A DNA stretch of 64,000 bases from Sphingomonas aurantiaca. GTDB taxonomy: Bacteria; Pseudomonadota; Alphaproteobacteria; Sphingomonadales; Sphingomonadaceae. Below, piece by piece: positions 37,575-45,027 of this stretch (positions are counted from its first letter, which is position 1; each line of letters opens with the position of its first letter). A model generated the notes under the pieces. The model worked only from the letters and a program-made list of their open reading frames with translations, searched no databases and was not told the DNA's origin. The stretch lies in the NCBI RefSeq assembly GCF_003050705.1, contig NZ_QAOG01000006.1, positions 1-64,000 of the forward strand, given 5' to 3'. The translations under genes and the position numbers were made by a program.

Positions 37575-38371
37575 TTGGCCCCGGATACCCGGCGGATCGC
37601 GGCGAGCGCGAGCGGCCGCATCGCCGCATAGCCGGCGGGCGTCGGGTGGACGCCGTCACTCGCCAGCCCCGGCTTCATCGCGCCGTCTGGCGTGGCGAGC
37701 GCGGTGTAATAGTCGACATAGGTGAAGCCATTCTTCGCCGCATAGCTTTTCAACCAGCCGTTCAGCGCGCGGATCTGCGGCACCGGCTGCTTGTCCTTGC
37801 TCCACGGGAAGGCGGCGGCTGGCGGGATCGAGGCGATGATCACCTTGATACCGTTTGCGCGCGCGAGGTCGGCCATGCTGGCGATGTTGCCCTGGACGAT
37901 CTCCATCGTCGAGGCGCCGGTGTTGCCCGCAATGTCGTTGGTGCCCGCCATGATCTGCACCGCGCGCGGCTTGAGCGCGATCACGTCCTCGCGGAACCGC
38001 ACCAGCATCTGCGGCGTGGTCTGGCCGCTGATCCCGCGATCGACGATGCCGTCGGTGAACAGCGCGGCATCTGCGCCGATCCAGTTGTCGGTGATCGAAT
38101 CGCCCATGAAGACCACCCGGGCGGGCGTGTGCGACGCCTTTAGCTGGTCGTTTTGCGCGCGGTACCGGCACAACTGACCATAGTCGCGCATCATCATGTG
38201 CCGCTTCCACGCCTCCCACCCTGCGCCGTCGGTCGGCGCGGGGTGCGCGGGGCAGGGGGCCGCGACGATCCCGACCGGATCGCCGGCATAGGGATCGCCG
38301 GGCGACACGGTCTGCGCGATCGCGGGCACCGCAGCCAGCGAGAGTGCGACGACGAACATCCCGCGCTTCAC
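37571..38371 (-). CDS. exported SGNH/GDSL esterase
   Basis: 266 residues with signal peptide (MKRGMFVVALSLAAVPAIAQ). Block I is 'VVFMGDSITDNWIG' (Ser nucleophile), block II Gly in 'DRGISGQTTPQML', block III 'MAGTNDIAGN' and block V 'ASDGVHPTPAGY' (Asp, His). It is predicted to be a periplasmic carbohydrate esterase, plausibly removing acetyl groups from sugar side chains. Overlaps GH31 upstream and GH29 downstream by GTGA at both ends. SGNH esterases are known partners in xyloglucan loci; deacetylase function here is inference from context. Confidence 0.88.
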   Translation of the reverse strand: MKRGMFVVALSLAAVPAIAQTVSPGDPYAGDPVGIVAAPCPAHPAPTDGAGWEAWKRHMMMRDYGQLCRYRAQNDQLKASHTPARVVFMGDSITDNWIGADAALFTDGIVDRGISGQTTPQMLVRFREDVIALKPRAVQIMAGTNDIAGNTGASTMEIVQGNIASMADLARANGIKVIIASIPPAAAFPWSKDKQPVPQIRALNGWLKSYAAKNGFTYVDYYTALATPDGAMKPGLASDGVHPTPAGYAAMRPLALAAIRRVSGAK

Positions 38372-40767
38372 TTGGCACCCACGATCTGGACCAGCGATGC
38401 GGCATTCTGGCCGGTCGGCAGCTTGCCCGACGCGGTGAGCCGTGCGGTCTTGTCGTCCCAGCGCAGCATGGCCTTGCGACCGCCCTTGGTCTGGTACGCG
38501 TTGGTCACGCCGTCATCGTCGTACAGCGCGAAGCTGGCATCGGCGCCGGGATAGACGCGGATGCTCTCCAGCGCCTGCGCCGTCGCGGTGCTCGGCACCT
38601 GGACACCCATCGGGATGATCGACCCGGCGCGCACGAACAGCGGGATCTTGTCGATCGGCGCGTTCGCGGTGACGGTCTGGCCGCCGGTGAACCGCTGGTT
38701 GGTCCAGTAGTCATACCAGTCGGCACCCGCGGGCAGATAGACCTGGCGGCTGGTCCTGCCCTGTTCGGTGACGGGCGCGACCAGGAAGGCGGGGCCGAAC
38801 ATATATTCGTCGCCCATGTCGGCGACCGCGGGATCGTTCGGGAAATCCATGAACAGCGCGCGCATCATCGGCGCATTGCTCTCGTAGGTCTGGCGTCCGA
38901 GCGAATAGATGTAGGGCATCAGCGTGTAGCGGAGCTTCAGGAAGGTCGAGAGGATCGGCTCGGCGGCCGCGCCATATTCCCAGATTGCGGTGGCAGGGCG
39001 CTGGCCGTGGATCCGCAACGTCGGCGTGAACACGCTATAGGCGAACCAGCGCGTGAACAGCTCGGGGTAATCCGCATAGTCGGGTGCCATCGCCTTTGCG
39101 CCTGCCGGATCGACCAGCACGGGACGGGTCGCCTTCGGCCCGCTCGGCCATTGCCAGCCGCCGATGTCGCTGCCCCAATAGGCCATGCCGCTCGCGGTGA
39201 AGCCAAGCCCGGCGGGCACCTGGCGATGCAGCGCCTCCCAGGTCGACTTGATGTCCGACGACCAGAACAGTCCGCCATTGCGCTGTGCGCCAAGATAGGC
39301 GGCGCGCGACAGGATCAGGTTGCGCATCGTGGGGCGGTCCTTCGCCGACCCCTCCGCCACGCCCGTCGTGTGGAGCAGCGGGAAGACGTTGTGATAGCGG
39401 TCGCCCGAGCCGATCGAATAGAAACTGCCGTCGGGCACCAGGTCGGGCTCGGTCTCATCGAGCCAGAACCAGTCGAAGCCCTGGCTGGCGATGTTGTCGC
39501 GGATCCGCTCCCAGAACCAGTGGCGTGCATCGGGATTGGTGCTGTCGATCAACGCGCCGGCACGATCGGAGCGGATCGGCAGTCCGTCGACGACGTTGCC
39601 GTCCTTGTCCTTCAGGAACCAGCCCTTGGTCGACAGCATGTCGAAATAGCGCGATTCCTTCTCGAAGCGCGGCCAGACGCTGATGATCGAATGCATCCCC
39701 ATCGACTTGAGCGTGTCGTTCATGCCCTTGGGATCAGGGAAATAGGTACGGTCGATGTCGAGCTGCCCCATGCGCGACCAGTAGAACCAGTCGAGCACCA
39801 TGATGTCGAGCGGCAGGCCGCGGCTGCGATAGCCGTCGGCGATGCCGAGCAGTTCCTTCTGCGTCTCGTACCGCGCCTTGCTCTGGATAAGCCCGAACGC
39901 GGCCTTTGGCGGCAGCGGCGTCGTCCCGGTCAGCGTGGCATAGCCGGCATAGATCTCGTCGGTGGTGGCGCCCGTGATGACGAAGAACGAAACGCGCTCG
40001 CCGACTTCCGACTGCCAGTGCGTCGAACTGTGCAGACCGGGGGAGACGATCGTCGAGGACGGATTGTCCCAGACGATGCCATAGCCCTTGTTGGTGACCA
40101 TGAACGGTACGCAGACCGTCTCGCCCGCGGGCGCATCGTAATTGTGGCGGCAGTCGATCGTGCGGCCGCGCAGGTCGAGCTTGCCCTCCTGGTTCTGGCC
40201 CAGCCCGTAATAATGCTCGTCGGCGGGCGAGGCGAAGCTTGCGCCGACCCGGAACGTCTTCTCGCCGTTGACGGTGTGCGGGGCCATTTCCCAGCCGGTC
40301 ATCTGCGTCAGCATCGTGCCGTCGGGCTTGCGGATCGTCACCGAGACCGGCGGCAGCGACGGCGCGAAATAGCGCTCCATCTGCGACGGCGCCTTGGGCC
40401 ACGGCTTCGCATCGACCGACAGCGACAGCGCGGCGGAGGCGAACACGTCGGCGCTATTTGTGGTCTGATGCGTCCAGCCAGCAGCGTTGGGTTTGGCGTT
40501 GGGACCATCGCCGGGGGGCGCGTCGACCTGACCGCGATCGGTCGCGATCGTCACGCGGACGATGTTGGGCGCATAGGCCTCGACCGAGACCAGGCTGCCG
40601 TTGCGATCGACCGTCGCGATCGGCGCGGCGTTCGCGGCCGTCCCCAGCGTCGCGAGCGAGGCCCCGATCGCTAGGTGTGCCACCAGTCGCGACGACCATC
40701 CCACGCGCGTCGTGTGGAGAGATGGCTCGGACGATGGCGTGAGCGCACGCGCTGGGGAAATGTACAT
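38368..40767 (-). CDS. GH31 alpha-xylosidase-like glycoside hydrolase
   Basis: 799 residues. GH31 enzymes cleave alpha-xylosides or alpha-glucosides by retention. After a signal region ending near 'NAA', an N-terminal beta domain precedes the TIM barrel: 'IMVLDWFYWSRMG', 'ISVWPRFE', the nucleophile region FDWFWLDETEPD (Asp about residue 437) and 'FWSSDIKSTWEALHRQ'. A C-terminal beta domain of DUF5110 type follows. Fucosidases and an esterase in the operon favour alpha-xylosidase over alpha-glucosidase. ATG at 40767 has GGAGAGG seven bases upstream; ATG at 40782 lies before that site. First gene of its operon. Confidence 0.9.
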   Translation of the reverse strand: MYISPARALTPSSEPSLHTTRVGWSSRLVAHLAIGASLATLGTAANAAPIATVDRNGSLVSVEAYAPNIVRVTIATDRGQVDAPPGDGPNAKPNAAGWTHQTTNSADVFASAALSLSVDAKPWPKAPSQMERYFAPSLPPVSVTIRKPDGTMLTQMTGWEMAPHTVNGEKTFRVGASFASPADEHYYGLGQNQEGKLDLRGRTIDCRHNYDAPAGETVCVPFMVTNKGYGIVWDNPSSTIVSPGLHSSTHWQSEVGERVSFFVITGATTDEIYAGYATLTGTTPLPPKAAFGLIQSKARYETQKELLGIADGYRSRGLPLDIMVLDWFYWSRMGQLDIDRTYFPDPKGMNDTLKSMGMHSIISVWPRFEKESRYFDMLSTKGWFLKDKDGNVVDGLPIRSDRAGALIDSTNPDARHWFWERIRDNIASQGFDWFWLDETEPDLVPDGSFYSIGSGDRYHNVFPLLHTTGVAEGSAKDRPTMRNLILSRAAYLGAQRNGGLFWSSDIKSTWEALHRQVPAGLGFTASGMAYWGSDIGGWQWPSGPKATRPVLVDPAGAKAMAPDYADYPELFTRWFAYSVFTPTLRIHGQRPATAIWEYGAAAEPILSTFLKLRYTLMPYIYSLGRQTYESNAPMMRALFMDFPNDPAVADMGDEYMFGPAFLVAPVTEQGRTSRQVYLPAGADWYDYWTNQRFTGGQTVTANAPIDKIPLFVRAGSIIPMGVQVPSTATAQALESIRVYPGADASFALYDDDGVTNAYQTKGGRKAMLRWDDKTARLTASGKLPTGQNAASLVQIVGAK

Positions 40768-40797
40768 CGAAATCCTCTCCATGGGCCTGTGCCCTTA

Positions 40798-40817
40798 GGG
40801 TAGCGCTATCATAGCGC
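40798..40817. promoter_or_regulatory. operator-like palindrome over a -10 box, upstream of the GH31 operon
   Basis: Two overlapping dyads. TAGCGCTA (40801-40808) with flanks GGG and TCA resembles the xyl-box (TGxTAGCGCTAxCA type), bound by LacI-family regulators in Xanthomonas and Caulobacter. GCGCTAT-C-ATAGCGC (40803-40817) is a perfect 15-mer. Read towards GH31 it contains TATGAT (40813-40808), a good -10, with CCGACA fifteen bases before it as a weak -35. A bound repressor would block the promoter. Confidence 0.6.
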
Positions 40818-40826
40818 GAATGAAAT

Positions 40827-40840
40827 TTTGTCGGATAATT
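40827..40840. promoter_or_regulatory. motif shared with the receptor promoter region
   Basis: TTTGTCGGATAATT here and TTTGTCGGCGTAATT at 44884-44898. The two differ by an indel and a base. Both lie in regulatory regions of the same locus; the meaning is unknown. Confidence 0.35.
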
Positions 40841-40980
40841 GCAGAAACGGGATGCAGATCAACCAGATTTCTCGCCGATGGCCGGATGCTTGCGATCAGG
40901 AGTTCCGACTCTGCCCGGCCAGCCATCGAAGATCTCGGACGACGGGGCTGCGTGTGCCGGGCAGGGGCGGTCGACCGGCC

Positions 40981-43056
40981 TTACCGCAGGAGCGCCACCC
41001 CGTAGGGCGCAAGATCAAGCGAGCCGGTGTGCGTCTTGCCCGTCAGCGTATCCTGCTTCTGGCCGGCGAGCGCGACGCGCACGGGCGCGTCGCGGGTGTT
41101 GACGTACAATGTGCGCCCCTCGACGACCCGGGCGACCACGCCCGGCGGCGTGACGGGGCCGCGCTCGATCCCGAGTTCGGCATAAAGCGACCGGACCAGC
41201 GGATCGAGAAAGGCGGGCTGCGCGGCAGTGGCGAGATAGATCGCCCGACCCTTGCCGAAGCGGTTTACGGTGATCGCAGGGCTGGGCCGGGGGGTGTTGG
41301 TGAACATCGCCAACGGTTTGGCCGTGCTGGGTTCGAGCACCTCGTAATAGGGATCGCTGCCGGTTTGCTCCTTGCCCTCGAACGTCACCTTCAGCGGCTG
41401 TTCGGCACGGTAGAACTCGTTCGTCCGCACCCCGAACACGTCGGTCAGCCGACCGGGCAGGGGCGTCTCGAACCACTTGCCCGTCTCGTCCACCTTGGCA
41501 GAATAGCCGGTCATGATGACCGTCCCGCCGTTCGAGACATAGCGCCGCACCGCGTCCGCGGTCTCCTTGTCGATCATGTACGCGCTGGGCAGGATCACGA
41601 GCTTGTAGCGATCGATCGGGTCGTGGCCGATGTCGATCACGGCGGTGTCGATGTTGTCGACGAACAGCGGTTCGAGCGCGGCCTTCGCCTGGTCGGGATA
41701 GCTGGTCTTGAAATATTCCTGCATCGTATTGGGCCCCGGCGGGGGCGAGGTCAGCCAGTTGGTCTGGAACGAATAGGCGATCGCGACCTCGGGCTTGCGG
41801 TAACGCGGAAAGCCCATCGTCTTCAGCTTGGCGAACTCGCTGGCGATCTGGCCGAACTCGCCGACCTTCCAGGACGCGCGGCCGTCATGGTCAACCAGGC
41901 CGAACAGCCCCTGTTCCTCGCCGCCGCTATGCGAGTTGAACGTCCAGGCGAGGAAGGTCTGCGCGTAATAGATCAGCCCGAAATAGGCCCACATCCGCGA
42001 CCGGCCCGGCGTCCCGTAATAGCCGCCACCGCCGGCGGTGAACTCGTTCAGCCACATCGGCGTGTCGTGCCCGGCGCGGTTTCGCGAGACGTCCAGCGCC
42101 GCGCCGAGCGGCTCGCCCGGATAGAAGCCCTGTCCGCCATAGGTCGAGACCTTGTCCCACGACCGCAGATAGTCGAACCCCTTGGTCCATGCGTCGGGCC
42201 AGAAATTGGATGCGACGGGCAGGTTGGGGGCATGCTCCTTGCGGACAGCCTCAAGCTCGGTGAGCGCGCCGATCGTATCGTCCGACCAGAAGCGGCGAAG
42301 GTCGAGATTGCGCTCGTTCGGTCCGGGTCCGTTGCCATAGGGCAGGTCGACCTCGTCCCAGCTGTTGATCCGGCGCGACCAGCGCTGCGTCGCCCAGGCG
42401 GTATTGAGCGCCGCGATCGTCCCGTATTTCTTCTGCAGCCAGCCGACGAAGCGTTGCCGGTCCGCCGGCGAATACGACATCTGGCCGTTGCCGATCTCGT
42501 TGGTGTAGCCGATCGCGATCACCGCGGGATGATGCGCGTACCGCTTGAGCATCTGTTCGGCGAGCCGTTTGACGAGCCGGCGATAATCGGGATCGCTGAT
42601 ATTGTCCCAATAGCGCGTCGCCGCGTTGCGCCGGACACCGTCCTGCGTGACGAGATCGACGCCAGGATAGCGTTTGTGCAGCCAAGTCGGGGCTGGCTGG
42701 CCAGGAATGTCGAGCAGCACCTTGATCCCCGCGGCGTGCATCTGGTCGAGGATTGTGTCGAACCATTCGAACGTGAAATGCCCGTCCTGCGGCTCGAACG
42801 AATCCCAGGACAGATCGCCCATCCGGACCATGGTGAACCCGGCCGCCTTCATGATCGCGATATCCTGGCGGATCTGTTCGGGCGACCGGTCGATGGGCTG
42901 GTAACAGGCGCCGACGAACAGATCGCCCCCGCCCGGCCAGTCGGGATGCCCGGCGGCACTTTGTGCGATCGCCGGACCGATGCCGGCCAGCGGTACCGAC
43001 AGGGTCGCCGCGGCGAGAAGGGCAAACCGCAGGCCGCGTATAATTCGATGTGTCAA
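40981..43056 (-). CDS. GH42-type beta-galactosidase
   Basis: 691 residues with a signal peptide (~1-32, ending 'AIAQ'). GH42 enzymes release terminal beta-galactose. The barrel opens with 'GACYQPIDRSPEQIRQDIAI…MGDLSWDSFEPQDG'; acid/base Glu187 is in 'GYTNEIGNGQ' and nucleophile Glu338 in 'MWLNEFTAGGGG'. The beta-galactosidase trimerisation-like domain (~400-600) and a short C-terminal beta domain follow. The best start is TTG at 43056, preceded by GGAGAGG; no in-frame ATG precedes the signal. Same operon as the GH29 upstream (25-base gap). An exported GH42 is less usual than a cytoplasmic one. Confidence 0.9.
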   Translation of the reverse strand: MTHRIIRGLRFALLAAATLSVPLAGIGPAIAQSAAGHPDWPGGGDLFVGACYQPIDRSPEQIRQDIAIMKAAGFTMVRMGDLSWDSFEPQDGHFTFEWFDTILDQMHAAGIKVLLDIPGQPAPTWLHKRYPGVDLVTQDGVRRNAATRYWDNISDPDYRRLVKRLAEQMLKRYAHHPAVIAIGYTNEIGNGQMSYSPADRQRFVGWLQKKYGTIAALNTAWATQRWSRRINSWDEVDLPYGNGPGPNERNLDLRRFWSDDTIGALTELEAVRKEHAPNLPVASNFWPDAWTKGFDYLRSWDKVSTYGGQGFYPGEPLGAALDVSRNRAGHDTPMWLNEFTAGGGGYYGTPGRSRMWAYFGLIYYAQTFLAWTFNSHSGGEEQGLFGLVDHDGRASWKVGEFGQIASEFAKLKTMGFPRYRKPEVAIAYSFQTNWLTSPPPGPNTMQEYFKTSYPDQAKAALEPLFVDNIDTAVIDIGHDPIDRYKLVILPSAYMIDKETADAVRRYVSNGGTVIMTGYSAKVDETGKWFETPLPGRLTDVFGVRTNEFYRAEQPLKVTFEGKEQTGSDPYYEVLEPSTAKPLAMFTNTPRPSPAITVNRFGKGRAIYLATAAQPAFLDPLVRSLYAELGIERGPVTPPGVVARVVEGRTLYVNTRDAPVRVALAGQKQDTLTGKTHTGSLDLAPYGVALLR

Positions 43057-43081
43057 AAAGCCTCTCCAAGCCTATATTATG

Positions 43082-44638
43082 TCAGGCGAACGCGATCGCG
43101 AACGCGCTTGCGTGACGCGTCGGCAGGACCGCCGGCAGATCGATGACCAGCGCCTGTCCGGTCTGACGAAACGCGATCCCGCCGGGGCGGCCGAGCAGGC
43201 GGACCGAACGGACGCGGCTGCGTTCGTGCGGATTGGGCTGGGCCAGCGACGTGATCACCGTCTGCCCCTGCGGCATGCCGAGCGTGATCGCATACAGCGT
43301 GTCACCCTTGGTTGTGAACCGGATGTCGCGCGGCGTGTAGCTGGTCTTTTCCGCAAACGCGCCCGCGGCGGCGGTGGTGGGCCCCTCGCCATAGATGGTC
43401 CAGGGGCGGGTAGCGTGGATCGCCTCGCCGTTGGCGGCCATCCATGGCGCCAGATCGCTCAGCAACCGGTCAGACTCCGCCGGCAGGCTGCCATCGGCGT
43501 GCATCACGACGTTCAGCAGCAGGTTGCCGTTCTTGCTGACGACATCGGCCAGCATCGCGACCACCTCGTCGGTGGTCTTGTACGTGCCGTTCCGGTCGAA
43601 GAACCAGTCTCCGTTCGAAGTGTCGGTCTGCCAGGGATGCGGATTGATCCCCTTGAGCACCCCGCGCTCGACGTCCTGCACCGCCCAATCCGTGCTGAAC
43701 GCGCCCGAGCCCGTATCCTTGCAGTTGTAGACTGCCTCCAGCTTGCCGTTGCGCGCCATACTGCTGTTGTAGAAATGCGCGAGGAGCGAGCGGCCGACCG
43801 CGCCGAACGGCAGGCCACCGTCCGAATAGAGCAGGTCGGGCTGGTAACTGTCGATCAGGTCGCGGATCCGGTCGAACCACAGCGCGTGATAGTCCGGGTT
43901 GGTCGTGTACCAGCTGGCCGGCGTGTTGAGGAACGGCTCGTCGCGGTTGCTGTGGTAGAGATCGGCATAGCGCGGATCGGCGCCGTCATATGCGACTCCC
44001 AGCTTGGGCCAGAACTGATCGTAGAGATGGTTGGGATACCACCAGGAATAGCTCGCGCCGAGATGTTCGGACACGCCGAAGCGAAGCCCGCGGCGGACCG
44101 CCGCCGCCTTCCACGCGCCGACTATATCGCGCTTCGGCCCCATCGCGACGGCGTTCCAGCGCTGATGCTTCGACCGCCAAAGGTCGAAATTATCGTGATG
44201 TACGCCCATCGACACGAGGTAGCGCGCGCCCGCGGCGGCATAGCGCGCGGCGAGCGCATCAGGATCGAAGTTTTCTGCGCGCCATAGCGGGATGATGTCC
44301 TTGTACCCCGATGTCGACGGGTGGCCGTAGGTCTTGACGTGATGATCGTAATGCGGGTGGCCGGGCACGTACATGAAGCGCGCATACCAGTCGCCCTGGC
44401 CCGGAACCGCCTGCGGTCCCCAATGCGCCCAGACCCCGAACTTGGCGTCGCGAAACCAGTCCGGCGCGCGGTAGCCGGCAAGCGACTGCGCGGTGGACTC
44501 GAACCGACCTGGCATGATCGCCGGGGTCGGGCGCGCCGACGCGCGTCCCGGAGGCGACGCGACGGCACGCGAGACGCCACCCAGGCCGACTGCGGCCGCG
44601 AGCGGTGCGCCTAACACCTCGCGTTTGCTGAACGTCAC
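43082..44638 (-). CDS. alpha-L-fucosidase, GH29 (second copy)
   Basis: 518 residues. Layout as in the first copy: leader (~1-25, 'PLAAAVGLGGVSRAVA'), 'WFRDAKFGVWAHWGPQAVPG', 'RYLVSMGVHHDNFDLW', nucleophile Asp in 'DLLYSDGGLPFGAVG' and 'NGNLLLNVV'. The two copies are clearly related but much diverged, so they may differ in linkage preference. The GTG at 44638 is six bases after AGAGG; TTG at 44641 is too close to that site. First gene of the operon with GH42, divergent from the receptor. Confidence 0.9.
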   Translation of the reverse strand: MTFSKREVLGAPLAAAVGLGGVSRAVASPPGRASARPTPAIMPGRFESTAQSLAGYRAPDWFRDAKFGVWAHWGPQAVPGQGDWYARFMYVPGHPHYDHHVKTYGHPSTSGYKDIIPLWRAENFDPDALAARYAAAGARYLVSMGVHHDNFDLWRSKHQRWNAVAMGPKRDIVGAWKAAAVRRGLRFGVSEHLGASYSWWYPNHLYDQFWPKLGVAYDGADPRYADLYHSNRDEPFLNTPASWYTTNPDYHALWFDRIRDLIDSYQPDLLYSDGGLPFGAVGRSLLAHFYNSSMARNGKLEAVYNCKDTGSGAFSTDWAVQDVERGVLKGINPHPWQTDTSNGDWFFDRNGTYKTTDEVVAMLADVVSKNGNLLLNVVMHADGSLPAESDRLLSDLAPWMAANGEAIHATRPWTIYGEGPTTAAAGAFAEKTSYTPRDIRFTTKGDTLYAITLGMPQGQTVITSLAQPNPHERSRVRSVRLLGRPGGIAFRQTGQALVIDLPAVLPTRHASAFAIAFA

Positions 44639-44720
44639 CAAGATCCTCTCCCCAGATGCGTTGGACCGCTCGGTAGGAGCGTTGGGTGCAAACGACCCGA
44701 TGTCGGACGGATTGTCAATT

Positions 44721-44739
44721 AAGTCTTACAATTAGACTT
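44721..44739. promoter_or_regulatory. operator-like inverted repeat AAGTCT…AGACTT
   Basis: Six-base arms (44721-44726, 44734-44739) with a seven-base spacer in AT-rich DNA, about 80 bases before the GH29 start. ATTGT (44711-44715) and ACAAT (44728-44732) form a second, overlapping dyad. Confidence 0.4.
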
Positions 44740-44822
44740 TTCATGTCTGACTTGGCGCCGCGCGGCAGGATCGGGCGAATGCTGCCTGCGAGCGGCTCGA
44801 GACTGACAACTATCGGAAACGC

Positions 44823-44849
44823 CAGCGCCGACATACCCGTTTGGCGCTG
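44823..44849. promoter_or_regulatory. inverted repeat CAGCGCC…GGCGCTG
   Basis: Seven-base perfect arms separated by 13 bases, midway between the divergent GH29 and receptor genes. Could be an operator or a short hairpin. Confidence 0.35.
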
Positions 44850-44883
44850 CGGCAGTGTGCTATTTTTGCCATCATCCATGACA

Positions 44884-44905
44884 TTTGTCGGCGTAATTCG
44901 AATTA
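44884..44905. promoter_or_regulatory. TAATTCGAATTA palindrome upstream of the receptor
   Basis: Perfect 12-base palindrome at 44894-44905, overlapping TTTGTCGGCGTAATT (44884-44898). It sits 122 bases before the receptor ATG and just before AT-rich TATAAATGAT, a candidate -10 region. Confidence 0.45.
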
Positions 44906-45027
44906 GCATATAAATGATCTAATTCCTTCGCTAGGGGCGGCGGACGATCCGGCAGCGGCCCGCCGCGCACGGTATCCAAAAGTGAACTGCAGGCGGTCCG
45001 CAAGGATCAGACCCGCTGGAGGAGAGT

